From Microdochium bolleyi (taxonomy: Eukaryota; Ascomycota; Sordariomycetes; Xylariales; Microdochiaceae), in NCBI GenBank assembly GCA_001566295.1, contig KQ964249.1:248001-312000 (forward strand): a stretch of 64,000 nucleotides of DNA, read 5' to 3'. Every line of letters begins with the position of its first letter. Positions within the stretch are counted from its first letter, which is position 1. Made by a program: the position numbers and the translations under genes. The notes under the pieces were generated by a model that was not told the DNA's origin, did no database searches, and was given only the letters and a program-made list of their open reading frames with translations. Of this stretch, positions 44,653-56,844 are shown in pieces.

Positions 44653-47600
44653 GATGGCGGTTTGAAGGAGGGTCTCCGTCAAAGATCCTGAAGTGACCTT
44701 TGTCGGAGGGAAAGAACACTGCGAGCTCGAAGTCTCGGGCTAGATGTCTAGCTCAAGAAGAGTCGGTACGACGAGGTTGCTGTCGTGAATGAGGTGCAGA
44801 AGCAGGCGAAGGGTAGTCGAGCGCAAAGGCTGTTCGATCTCAACGACGTCTTGAGGCCACAAGGCTTGTGCTGACAACGTTTTAATACTGTCGTGAAGTG
44901 GTCGAAACGCGCCAACTCGAGGGAAAAGCTGCGTCGCTTACTGTGTGCTGCGCGTGCTGCGGTGAGGAAGATGCAGAGGCGCGGTCGAGTCGATGGACGG
45001 TAGAAGCCAACTCGTGGAGGCTATCGAGTTACACTACTTGATGTCAGTCAAAGGTACAGGGAGCCAAATGCAACAATAGCAGGATGGAGGCTTGCCCATC
45101 GGTCGTTCGGCTGATCTAAACCGATGGAGGACGCAGATGACAGGCGGCCGTGAATCGCGCTTGATGATAATGAAAGACGTGTTTCGACTCAAGACACAAC
45201 GGTGACCACAAAGGTATGGTGTTTGTGACCATGCGTTGGGAGCTCGTGGTCTTTACGACGGGAAGACTGGAAATCGCTTTGACACCGACCGGGGAAAGCC
45301 GACTAACCTGATGATTTGTTGCTGTGGCCAGAAGAACCTTGCAAAGTCGTGTGTATAGTCGTGACGGGTTTGTGGTCAAGTGAAGCCGCGCTGCTGGCTC
45401 GAGTAAGACTTTGCGATGGCGCGGAGCCAGATAGAAGCCAAACGAGGCCAGAGGGGTCGAGAAAAGGCCGGAGATGAGCGGGATATCCGTTAAGCAGCCA
45501 TGGAACAGAGGATGGCTAAGACCGGCTCGAAATAAGTGGTCGATGCAGATATCGAGACAACGGACACAGGAGGAACACCCTGCTCGAGACTCGCTCTGTG
45601 GAGTGTTCTTGTGTGGGCAGACTGCTACCGAAAGCGACGCCGCACAGGTGTTGTCGAGAAGAGGGTTGGTGGAAGATGGAGTGGAGAGGACCTGAATCCA
45701 GACGCCGAAGAGACCAAAAAGCAAATTCTGGTCACTGTCCAAGGAGGAGTTGACGGGTGGTCGTGGATATCAAGGCGTGAAGGGCGACGAGGAAGGAAAG
45801 AGGATTGTCGGAGGATGGCCCAGTCGCCGCGGACGGAGAAGAGGTCCATTTGCGTGAAGTGTGTGCGCTGGGGTGGGTGGTGGGCCTGGCGGGCTGGGGC
45901 TAGCAGCAAGCACCGAGCAGCCAAATGACACGCACTTGGGACGCAGCGAAAGAGCGAGCCGGCCAAGCAGAGCCCTGGAGGGTGTGGCATGCCTGCCTGC
46001 CTGGCTGTTGTCGCATGGGGGGGGCGCCCAAGCCGGCGCAAAACGGTAGGTACAATCGGTACGAGCCCTAGGGGAAGGGCATGGACGGGCCAAGGAACGT
46101 CGCTTGGTGAACAAAACGGGGCCCAACGGGGGGCGCGACGGGGGTCATCATGGATCCATGGATGCTCCAAGGGGCCCTGTCGAGGCCTGTCTGGAGAGTG
46201 CCCGGGCTGCTCCCAGGCGAGCCAGGTTCCCACCAGAAAAGCGACTCTGGTGGGTGGAGCCCACCTACGGAGTAGCGCGGGCTGTGGGGGGAAATGAATG
46301 ACCAACACCCAGCAGAGACTGATCGAGCTGATGAGACTGGCCACTGGCCAGGCAAGACTCGTCCTCATCCACTGCCCAGTGCAAGCGGAGGCGCCACCAC
46401 ACTCGCCGGCCATCCCATCGCGGAGCCAGTCACAGCCCGTGGCCTGCTGACCATCATGTGAGGTCGTCGTGGGCGGCGGGTACTCGCCCAGGCGCCCACC
46501 CAGTCGCGTATGCGATGGCTGGCACAACACGCCGGCTAGCGGTGCAGAATCTGCCAGACCGCCGGTCCTAGGCTGCGGAAGGCGTCTTCTCGGGGCACGA
46601 GACTTTTCCCCTCGAGCTGCGTGAAATCCGCCGAGCATGGGTTAACGGGGTCTGCTAAGGGGATTCTGCCACTCGTCCGGCGTCGACCGCGCTGTGTCTC
46701 TGCTCCGAGGTCCTGCTTGGACCGGACCCTTGAGCAGCCAATGATTTGTCGGGGCCCTGGGGCGACGAGAGAAACAGGATGTCACGGAAATTTGGGGCTT
46801 CAGAGAAGCCACGCTTCACCAAGCAACGAGTCCAGACGCCGCCAAACCCCGTCTGGCCCGGCGCACTCGTCGTGAGGAAATCTCTGTGCTCGCATGTGGC
46901 CATGCACGACGACAAGCCCCATCTCATGCAGGAGCCCCGGCACCGGTCCACCCTTACGCACATGTGTTCTTCGCCCGAGCGATTTTTTGGTTGCTGGCGC
47001 TTCTGGTAGACAAAGTGGGTCGCCTCTCGCTGCTGCAGGCTGGCGGCGTCATGGGCGAGAGGGGATGTGCAGGCTCGGCAAGGTGTTTGGGCTGTACAAC
47101 CCCTGAGCCTCCGTCGGCACTGCGTACTCCGTTCTCCGTCGACCGTTCCGTCTGCTGCAGGCTTGCCGCTGGCAACGAGCTCCACTTCCTTCCACCACAG
47201 AATCCCAAGGAGTGTCTCTTCCTACGATGCGATGTCGTCCCAGTAGGAAGGACCAGCGGACCATCTGGCCTGAGGTAAGCATTGCAGGCCACAATATTTG
47301 AGGCAGATGGTCGGTGCCTCCCCCAGGGTAATAACCACAAGATGGAAGGGTTTGGTTCAACTACACATGGGTATGCTCCGTGCCTTCCAGCTATTCCAGG
47401 TTGCCCAGGTCCAGAAATAGCTCAGGAGGTCATTTGGTGATGCCTGCGTGACCGTTGACTGTACCCCCCTGGAACCGTATTCCGTCCGTACCAGCCGTTG
47501 GACTTGGGAAACGTCAGTTGTGGGAACACGATTGGTCCGCTGCCACTGTCGCTGGCACAGTTCTCACGGGTTTTGCACTCTCTGGTCAACAGAACGCGGG

Positions 47601-50600
47601 ACTGTGACAAGCAGGGCACCCTTGAACCGTTTCTGGCAAGGTCAGCAGGCGTCATCAGTTCGTGAAAGTCCCATTGCCACTGCGCCCCGCTGATCCCAAC
47701 CACAACAGGAGTTCGTCCTCCCACAAAGCCAGTTTTGCCAAAGGTTCAGCTGAGGCGGCGCAGGCACTCGCAAGATGGGCGGAAGAAATGATCCTTTGAA
47801 GACGAAGTTGGCGAATACACTGTGACCCAATGGATGCAGCGTCGTCGCTGCTGCACCGTCATTTGTTGCGAATGAATAAAGCCGGACAGGTCCCGGTGGC
47901 AAGGCGATTGTGACGGACAAGCACGACGGTTGTCGGTGGCCGGACATTGCGGACAAGCTGCCTGCAAACTGGTTGGGTACATATTGGCATGCGCTAGCTT
48001 CTTCGAGTTAAGCCATGGTATTCTGACCCAACCCCGTTCCTCAAGTTTGGGCGATTCCTGGCTCAAGTGTCCCGGTCCTTCGTTGGAGATTGTGACTTGC
48101 TCGGCAGGCAGGAGCCAGAGGTAAAGTTTCCTGAAGCATGCCGCGGGTGAGCCCGGACTGTGCTCGGCATGCTGAGGTTCTGTTCAGGTCGTTGGGCTCC
48201 CAGGATACGATCCAAAGTCCACGACCATTTCCTCATGCTACCACTCCCCTTCTCAGACACTCTCGGGCGGTGCTGGGCAAGCAGGTTCCCCGCGAAGCAT
48301 CCGAAAGTTATATTCCGATGCGAAATAAGCACGCTAGGGCTGGTCGCGTCGTCAAATTGTCGTCCGAGCGCGGACAGTCATCAATCTCCCCAGGCCGGGA
48401 CCTCCCAAACAATGCGAGGTTTCGTGACATGGTGGGAGCGCTGCAATTTGGTTGCGTCAGGGCTCTCCGTGTTGGGGCTGATGAAAACGGTTGCTCGGCA
48501 GGCTTGTGGGACCGTCCAAATGTTGTTGCGCCGCCGCCAGGCGAAATTGGATTCTGCAGGAGGTCCGCTTCTGAGGCATTGGCAGTGGCACATGCCGCAG
48601 CCCAGCCAGGCCAGCGAGTCATCGTGTCGAGGCGTGTCAGGACTCAGGGGTCGTGGATCCTGCAAGTCGTGTCGAGCTGGACCACGGCCGAAAGGAACAT
48701 GAAGAATTCTGGTAGTACCTACTCGATGTTCCGTGCTCATTCCGCACCAAAGGATGTGGCAAGCCTTCCGCGTAGAATGATGCCACGACCTTTTCCTGCC
48801 GAGGGGAGATGGGCGGATTGGCGCGCTCGTTGGGCAGCTTTTGTTGATGCCGCCGCAAGGCCTCGGCCGATATTGCGTTGGTGGCCTGGTGGTCGAACTG
48901 CTCTGGTCTGTGTGCTGCTCACCCAGCCCGTGCCGCGTATTCTTTACTGGTTTTGCAGGTGCAGCTCTGGAGCCTCCGAGGTTGCTCGTGCTTCCAAGTT
49001 CCGCGCGCCTGCTAGCAACAACTCTGCATTGTGTGCTAATCGAGGGTAGATTCTTGCACGGTCTTTGCTCCAAAGTCTTGTCCAGCTTCACGACACGGGC
49101 GTTCCACAGCGGATATCGAATGGCCTCGACGGCCAGCCTTCTTGACCCTCTTCAACATCAATGTGGATTTCAAGCGAGCGACTAGTGTCCAGGCTCGCCA
49201 GGGTCCATGGAGCAATGGACCCCTAGTCTCCTCCGTTCTCCGGACTTGTATTCCGTTCTTCACTATCCGCTGGGTCGATCAAGGCTGCTCAGCGCTACCG
49301 AATTACTTCGATGCGCTGCTGCCATTCGTGGGTCACTTGGAACGACAGCGTGAAGTCCAATCATTTGCTGTCCGCAGAGCAACATCCAATCGCTGCGAGT
49401 GCAGAGTGCCTCTGCTCGCACAGAATGCCATGGAACAGAAGAGCTCCTCGTCTACTGCGCGACCCAGCTCGCTGGCAACAACGACGAAGTAGCTACTGCT
49501 GGTTCCGAGGTACTTCGTCCTCAGGATCGCCTACGCGACAACCAACCTCGATTTGACGATTTCGAACCAATTGGCCCCAGATATCTCAGGGATCTAAAAG
49601 GCAGGTGGCAGGTATGCAGTCCACTCACTAAACCGGACCCTCAAAGAGGTGGCTGCATTCTTGGTGCTTGCTTGGCCACTCTTAACACACCGCTTGTTTG
49701 CCCCGTTGCTGTGCCACTGGTTGTTCTCGAAACTCGAGGTGATCAATGACCCTGGGAGCTCCGCCGCTAACCAGACTTGTGCCGAAACCATGCGTCCTGC
49801 GAGGCATCGCGACGCGAAGTACACGGCACCGGCCAAGGTCTTCTCGATTATCCCCGAGTCGCAGTCTTTCACAACCCTCGTCAGGTGGCACTTCGGTCTG
49901 CGACGTTGCGAACACGGGGGGCCAAGGAGGGGCAGCACGAACAAAAGACCCCTCCCCATCGCCCATTGAGTCCATCGCCCACAGCATGCGTTCCCACAAG
50001 ACAGTGGACGGGTCATAAAATCGTGGCGGGGCAGGAGCAGAACAGTCTGGCGAGGCCTGTACTGCGTAGATGACATCCATTGAGGCGGCTCGCGTCCGTC
50101 TCCACAGCTCTACACGAATGTCGTCTGTGATAGCTCGGTGGGTTCATCGTCACACGAGTGCACCGTCATTCGCAGCTGCAGTGGCATCTGAAAGGACAGA
50201 GCACACAAGCAAGCCAGCCTCGTTTTCGTAATGATGGCGCCCGCACACAGGTTCGGGGGCTCTGACGACATCCGCCAGGCTTGCTATGATAGTAAGTCGT
50301 GTTGCACGCAGCAAATCGTCACCTGATGAGACCTCTGTCTTGACCTGTGCCTCTCCTCGATGCCAAGCACTGCTGGACCGATACAGACGTAAACGCCTAC
50401 GCCTCCGACGTACGGCCGGCCACTCGCTGCGGTTGGACGCAGGTGGCGTTTGACATCGAGGACAGCTGCTTAGACTAGGGCATTACGTACATTGCTCGCA
50501 GGCACATGGCCCCCTCGGCATCGCATGGTTGTCAGCAAGACACGGTCATGAGTGAGGGTATTTGATCACCCGCCCGAGTACAAATTCAGATTTTGCCGAC

Positions 50601-52263
50601 GGGGCCACGGTGTAAAACGGGGTCCATAAGGAGCGTGGCTGTGCCGAATTCTACTGCACAGTTTTGAGTGTGCTTCCGCCGAAGGTGATGATGTAGCCAA
50701 AGTCGGGCGCGGAAGACTTGGGACCAGGATGGATCAATGGATACCCCTCCATCTTTCGGCGTCCCAGCGCCTCCCACCACGATCGTTGCAACGCACGCCG
50801 CTTGCACCCTGACTTCAGGTCGTCCTTCCCTTCCTCTTCGAGTCTGTCGATCCACCTCTACGCCGACGAGCAGCTAAGAACGGGATGATCTCGTGTGGCC
50901 ATGGTTAGCTCAGGTCGCCCTTACCCACGCCCACACACTTTGAAAACTTTTCTTCACGACCTCTCAATCCCTTGTTTCTCCGGACTGCATCGATCGAATT
51001 GACTAATTTGTGCGGCCACGTGTATCAATCTGAAAGCCTTATTTCCCCGGCCACTGAGCGGCCCGCCCCAATTCACATTTCAAGGGTCCGAATGGCGGCG
51101 GTCCAGAGTGCAATCAATATTGATCACACGCAAGCTTGATTACGACGTGGGATAGGAAGTCCCGCACGTCGGCTGGCAGGAAGAGGGTGCTCGGAGGTGG
51201 CGGCGTGGGCAATCAACCTCCGTATATCCCGCGCCCTTTGTCCCCCCGCCCGCTGCCCGACGACAACCCATGTCATGGCGCTGCTCGCTTGCGTCCTCTA
51301 TGTATGCAGCTGCACCGCGGAGGGGGCATTCGTTTATCGAACGAGGAAGTCATGGAAGAAACAGCCCCGCGGGCAGACAAAGGTACGTACTTATTGACGT
51401 GTGTCTTTCCGTGCCGCCCACTTTGTGCACGCATTTTCCCGGACCAGATACAGCAATAGGTCAGGGAGGAGGAGCAGGCGCATGAGTAAACTTTGAGCCT
51501 TGGGGTAGGTGCCATTCCGCGGGGTCGGGAACAGGCTGACTGAGTTGTCCGCAGTCAGATGTCACCTTGACTGAAGGGGTGCATCCTGTGACCAAAGCAT
51601 TCAGGCAGTGAGTCAAAGTTGGTTGTCTTGATCTACCAAGCGAACGAGGCAGCAGATTACTCATGCCTAGACTGTGGGTGTCAGACACGCGGACATCCTG
51701 TGCTTGCTTGCCTGCTCGCTCGGTACCTGGGCAGTCCCAGTGACAGACACAGTAAGCAAGCAGGCAGGCGATTAAAGTCAAGCCGCCTGACCCGGTGGGT
51801 GTAGGTGTTGTGAATTTTGTTTTTTTGTCTCTGCCTGGCGATGATGACACACACTTCTGCTGGTCACGGCAGGCACCCTCTTTGTCGCCACTCTTGTGAG
51901 CTGGCTGACGATTTTACGGTGGCCGTGACCGCTTGCAGAGGATCAGCACGGCACATTGTGTATGTGTGTGTGTGTGTGTGTGTGTGATTCACGCAGCTTC
52001 CTGTTCCAGGCGCAACACCTGGGTTCCTTGGGTCATGCAGACTCTGAGGAGTGACTTGCAGTTCAGCGCTCGCTGCCGGAAGGCTCTGTGTCACACAAGT
52101 GAGCAAGCACTAGGCACCAACTCATAAGTCCGGGGGTAACTTCCGAAGCTGGTTCGGACTCCTGTCCGATCATCGCTGTAATGTCATCCCGGGACTGTTC
52201 TTCTCGTGGTGAGAATCGCTTGAAAGTGGCGACACTCGAGTATTTTGCGTGCGCACGCTGAAA
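44653..52263. other. gene-poor region upstream of the cyclin gene
   Basis: About 7.6 kb with no gene I can recognise. The part 45.1-47.3 kb is GC-rich and carries long chance-like frames on the minus strand (337 codons at 45625-46638). A 303-codon frame lies at 48138-49049 (+). None shows a domain, signal peptide or plausible exon partners. A (TG)12 tract lies at 51963-51986 and an exact TACGGAGTA at 46266-46274. No transposon protein is evident. Confidence 0.5.
51963..51986 (+). repeat. (TG)12 microsatellite
   Basis: Twenty-four bases of perfect alternating TG in the gene-poor region. Confidence 0.9.
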
Positions 52264-53376
52264 ATGTGCTTGGAGCCTGAGGCTCGAGGTTCGAGTGAGC
52301 ACCACACCTGCTGCGAAATTCACAGGAATCTGAGATGCCCCTCGGACGTCCAAATTTATCACATCTACTATGATTGTCTAGCCTATCTGCCTGGTAACGC
52401 TCAGTCAGAGCAAGAATCATTCTCAAGTTTTCTTCCTGGCCTGCAAGGATACCAGACTCGATCGGGAACTTTTGAAGTTGGTGAGTCGCTCTTCGAGTGT
52501 ATATTTGATATGACAGAAGAGCAAGGATGCCGTACGAACTGCTATAGAGGAGGCTCACTGTTTGGGAGTGACAGGACGAGGCATTTGATAATGAGATCCA
52601 GGTGCTTCTCGTTTGGTGGCTTGTTGAAGCGTGATGCCGAGCTTCGTTCTTTCCTGGTCGTTTATTGCCTCATGCTTGCCTCCCAATTCTTGCATCCTGG
52701 ATCTGCTCTGCCATGCCAGCTCCCTCGAAACCAGGCAAAGCCGGAGGATATGCTCCATACATGTCCATACAGTCATCTAGCTCCGCGGAACCAGGGACGG
52801 CTTGGATCACACTGTGACCTAACCAACGAAAGCTCCGAAGAGTTGAAAGCTTTGGAGTCCAGAGCCAGGGGCCCCCTCATAGGGTATACTCATAAGAGCA
52901 AATTTCAATATAGATCTTGTTGCCAGACCTCGTGCCACATGCGATCTCGGTGGGCGAGGAAGGATAATTCGACTATTGAACTACCTGGAAGGTACGGCAT
53001 CGAGAACGCGGTGAGCAAGCCGGCGGTTCGCGGCCTCTCTTGGAATGGGCTCGTCATCAATACTCCTGTAAGTCTTGGCTTGAGGGCACAGGACGAAGAG
53101 AGGAAATTGCCTGCAATTACACAGCGCTCCCCTCCGCTAAGAGGATCTATCGCCAGCCGTTTAGTCCCTGATCTTCGAAATATTTTCAAAACTCCAAAGA
53201 GCTCCTGCGGCCCCGGAAAACCTTGGATCCCGATGAGAATCGCCTGGTCATGCTCGGTAACACAGCGTACGACCCTCCAACAAGGAGTCCTCGATACCAT
53301 TTCAGTCGATCCCAGAACGCCCAAGTCCCCCACCGGAACAGCATCGACGTCCCCATGTGTAGTCTCGCATACATGA
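52264..53376 (+). CDS. doubtful open reading frame, 370 codons
   Basis: The frame is open for 370 codons from the ATG at 52264 (MCLEPEARGSSEHH) in DNA of only about 50% GC, where stops should be frequent. It encodes a Cys-containing, Ser/Leu/Arg-rich chain with one modest hydrophobic stretch (FLVVYCLMLASQFL). No signal peptide, repeat or domain is recognised. Third-position GC is low compared with the housekeeping genes of this window, which argues against a well-expressed gene. It may be a lineage-specific gene, a decayed gene, or antisense to something not recognised (the minus strand is open for 182 codons at 52905-53453). Listed because its length is unusual for chance, not because a function is visible. 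Confidence 0.2.
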   Translation: MCLEPEARGSSEHHTCCEIHRNLRCPSDVQIYHIYYDCLAYLPGNAQSEQESFSSFLPGLQGYQTRSGTFEVGESLFECIFDMTEEQGCRTNCYRGGSLFGSDRTRHLIMRSRCFSFGGLLKRDAELRSFLVVYCLMLASQFLHPGSALPCQLPRNQAKPEDMLHTCPYSHLAPRNQGRLGSHCDLTNESSEELKALESRARGPLIGYTHKSKFQYRSCCQTSCHMRSRWARKDNSTIELPGRYGIENAVSKPAVRGLSWNGLVINTPVSLGLRAQDEERKLPAITQRSPPLRGSIASRLVPDLRNIFKTPKSSCGPGKPWIPMRIAWSCSVTQRTTLQQGVLDTISVDPRTPKSPTGTASTSPCVVSHT

Positions 53377-54519
53377 TTGGAGCACAGCCTTTGTCTTTTA
53401 TCCAACCCGAGCACAACAGTGGCATATCGACGGATATCCCATCCTCTCGGCAACGTAAATTGTTGCGATGAAGTGAGCGGTGAGGAACCGAGACGGTTCC
53501 AGGGCTCGCTGTGTTACAAGTCTCTCTGCCTAGCTGTCTTTGATATGTGGCCTTGTCTCTGGCACCCTGGACCTAACGCGCGATTCTCGCAATGCTCTGG
53601 AAACGCACAGTCGCCTGACATCCCGCTGTCTTGCAGCGTGAGCAGCCCAGCACCGGCGGCCGGTAACGGTTACAAGTTTATTAACACGGAAAATCCATTC
53701 ATCTCACACGAAGAGTCCGATTCGTCCCCTCAACGTTTCTAGCCAGACAAGACGCTCCGTTGAAGGTGTCGTGACGGCCCCTCAGTACACATCATCACTG
53801 TCTAGTTTCCAGCGATGACATATCACGTCCTGAAGAACCACAGCTTCATAAAACCATTCGCGTGGTCAACGATCACGGACTGTCATCGCGCCCTGCTGGC
53901 ATTCTTCCCCCCACTTTGGGCACAACAGTTGCCGTTTGCCATCGTGATATCGTCATGGTTGCTTGTGAAGTCACGCATCAGGATTTTCCCAGTAGTACAT
54001 AAGCTAAGCCCACGTCCTCTTTCAGGTGACACAAGCTGATGAGGGGAGGAAGAGCACTTGCTATGAATAGAACTGGAACGAAACCCGCTGACAGTTTATT
54101 CCTGGGTTACATGTAGTGGCTGGGGCATGGGCGGTAAGCAGTCACGGCAATGAAGTCGGTTTTCTGGTTATGCAGACTTGTATTGTATCCCAGCTCGGCA
54201 TGTGACCGATGTAGGGCTGCGCAAAGGGAGTGGCCAGCAGCATAATCACGTCTTCTGAGCAAGACAGTTGAGGCTGTCAAGACCACTCAACTTTACCGGG
54301 TTGACTCCCTGATGCCCGGAAAGATATAAAAGTCCATAACGTACGAACAAACTACGCAAGCCGTCGATAAGATGTCCGACGCGCTGGAGAACAGTCTTCT
54401 GCCGCCCCTGATGGCTCATCCGCAATGCTGATCCGCGTGTACACGAGTATCGTATGTCTCGGATCGTCTCTAGCAACAAGCAGCCTCCCATCTAACTCAT
54501 GACGCCGCCCCAACTTCCA
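53377..54519. other. spacer between the doubtful frame and the P450 gene
   Basis: About 1.1 kb. Short frames only. The last 300 bases probably hold the P450 3' UTR. Confidence 0.45.
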
Positions 54520-56280
54520 TCACTGCGGCATCCGCTCATCCATGCTGACGCGCAGATAGAAATCGTCAATCATGAAACTCGAATACCCCCTGCAGTGCCA
54601 GGGCTTCTGCGGGTTCTCGATCTGGAAGTCAAATTGCCGCAGCAGCTCGACAAAGACCTTGTTCAGCTCGAGCCACGCGAGGGTGCGGCCCGGGCAGAGC
54701 CAGCGGCCGTGGCCGAACGCCAGGTCAACCTGCTTCACCAGCCTGGCCTTCTGGGCCTCGTCGCAGTCGATGAAGCGCTCGGGCCGGAATACGTCGGCGT
54801 CGGAGCCGAACACCTCCTTGTCGCGCACCATGCTCCAGAGGTTGACGAAGATGTCGGTGCCGCCGGGCACGAACTGCCCGCAGAGGGTGTCGCCGCCGGG
54901 AGGGACCTGCTTGGGGAAGCCGGTGATGGCAGGGGGGACCATGCGGATACCTTCGTAGATGACAGCCTAAAAGGGACTTTTGTTAGTAGTGCTCCTAGTC
55001 ATGGACGAGCGAATGGCGGGTTCCCTCTCCGGGCGGACAGACCTGCAGATATGGCAACTCCCTCGCCTCAGCCTGGGTGATGGGGCTTGAGATCCGTCCC
55101 TCGCGGATGCCCTGAGCGATCTCGTCCTTGAGCTTGTTGTGAACGCGGGCAGTGGAGAGGACATAGAGCATGATGCTGCGGATGGCTGACGTGGACGTCT
55201 CTGAGCCTGCCGGCACCTGCACGGCCAGCTCCAGCTCGCACTCTCTCTGTGTAAGTCCGTTCTTCATCCACTCATCCTGGAGGACGTGACCACCAGTTAG
55301 TCGGGCTCTTCAAGGCATCACTGAGTAATGTGAAGAGAGTCTTCGCAGGAAAGCACTGACCAGCATGTCGCCGTGTTGTCTATTCTTGTGATCACCACGG
55401 AACCGCTCCGCGACAGTCTGCTTGACGATTCTGTATCAAGCCATGTCTGTTAGTGCCGGTCGCATAGCTCTCTGTACCAAGGGCACGGTGCTCACCCTAG
55501 AAACCTGCCCATGCCATTGGCATCCGTGGGCTTGGGACCAGCGAGCTTGAGGAAGAACTGGGAGGCGAAGAAGTCTCGCAGCGTAGGGATCATCATGAAG
55601 GCGTGCAAGAACGGCACGAAGGTGTCCGCGATGCTGATAAAGTCGAAGTTGTCCTTTTCGTGCTTGAGATCTCCCCAAGGCCGGCCGGAGCCAACCAGTG
55701 TGACGATATCGACCTGGAAGAAGCGGATGAGGAGGGAAAAGTCGAGCGTCTTGTCCTTGTCGGCATAGTTCGTCTTAATCACGTTGACGAGCTCGGCGAC
55801 CATGGTGTCGACGTCGGCCTCGAGATCCGTCCTGCCTTTTCCGTAGTAGCCAGACATGATCTTGGCCTTGCGCTTGTCATGAAGTGCCGTGTTGGGCTCC
55901 GAGAGAACACTGTGGCCGTAGGGATCGAACTGGATGCTGCCGTACCACGCGCCCCGAGGATACTCGGACCGCACAGAGTTGATGTGCCATAGCGTTTCTG
56001 AGTCGGACACCATGAGCTCGTTGGGACCGATGCGTACGATTTTGCCGTGCTTCTCCTGCTCCGCGGCCAGCTTGAGGTGCATCTGCCCCGTTGTCATCCT
56101 CCTGTAACCCCACAGGTAAGATAGGGACGCAAAGCGTGGGCCGGGGAAGTGTCGAAGGCGCCACCACGACCTGAATGTCTTGATGGCTTGCAAGCCGGCC
56201 CAGGCGACGCCAACAGTGGCGGCTATCTTGGCCGGGCCAGCATCCTGGATGAAAGATAGGTACTCGCGTACCAAATCCAT
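54520..56280 (-). CDS. cytochrome P450 monooxygenase
   Basis: Four exons (56280-55496, 55430-55361, 55276-55043, 54966-54520) with introns of 65, 84 and 76 nt give 511 residues, a normal length. The N-terminus has a weak membrane anchor and the Pro-rich hinge HFPGPRFASLSYLWG. The I-helix motif is AGSETS (308-313), the K-helix ExxR is EGIR (368-371), PERF-type FRPERF lies near 423-428, and the heme loop FGHGRWLCPG (447-456) has the ligand Cys454. Microsomal P450s oxidise small molecules using O2 and NADPH via a reductase. The sequence is reminiscent of pisatin-demethylase-like fungal P450s, but the substrate is unknown. Donors of introns 2 and 3 (GTCAGT, GTCTGT) are weaker than elsewhere. No other biosynthetic gene is adjacent, so it appears to stand alone. 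It is close to gene-poor DNA on both sides. Confidence 0.93.
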
Positions 56281-56763
56281 GTTGAAAGACAGCAAGCTGC
56301 GGGAAAGCTGCAGTCAAGGTGAAGCGACTGTGGCAGGGTGTTGATGTGTCGGGGAAGATGGGAGAGAAGGAGTGGCACAGGCCGAGAGACGACATCCACG
56401 GGGCTTCCCAGTGTTGGACCGGATTCCGCCCGAGAAGAGTCAGGAGAGCCGCCGTGGGTGTCGAGGAGTGCTGGGATGTGGGAAGCCAGGGCCTCGACCC
56501 CGGCCTCTTGATGTCGCTTCGTGCTGGCTAGCGCGATCTGGACTAGAGTTCAAGCCCTGCGGTTGCATGGCCTCCTGGATCTGCATTCTGCAGATGGGGA
56601 GAAACCGGAAACGCCATGGCCGGCAGGACGGCTGAGAGGTCTCGCTCGTGCTGGCCTCTCGTCTGTGCCCGTCTGCTCATTACCCTAGGGTGCCTATCGT
56701 AACTTTGTCTCGGGCAATTCTCCGGCCGCTACGGAGTAAGGATCCTTGCTGCCCCCGACTCAC

Positions 56764-56844
56764 TGCCTGCCTGCCTGCCTACCTTACCGTAGGTACTTGA
56801 AGTACGTTAAGCTGGTACTTTAGATACCTGCCTGCCTGCCTGCC
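56764..56844. repeat. paired TGCC/CCTG tetranucleotide arrays
   Basis: Four CTGC-type units at 56764-56780 and again at 56827-56844 flank 46 bases that contain the palindrome GTACTTGAAGTAC and TACC/GGTA arms. The arrangement lies about 500 bases upstream of the P450 start codon. Confidence 0.7.

Noticed and set aside
45625..46638. 337-codon minus-strand frame upstream of the cyclin gene
   Set aside because: GC-rich DNA with few stops; Pro/Arg/Ser-rich nonsense-like composition, overlapping open frames on both strands, no domain.
48138..49049. 303-codon plus-strand frame
   Set aside because: No domain or signal peptide; frames on the other strand are equally open and codon use is flat. Length is only marginal for chance at this GC content.
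56489..56560. possible tRNA-like T-arm (GTTCAAGCC)
   Set aside because: The flanking bases do not pair into a T stem, and no D arm or acceptor stem can be found.
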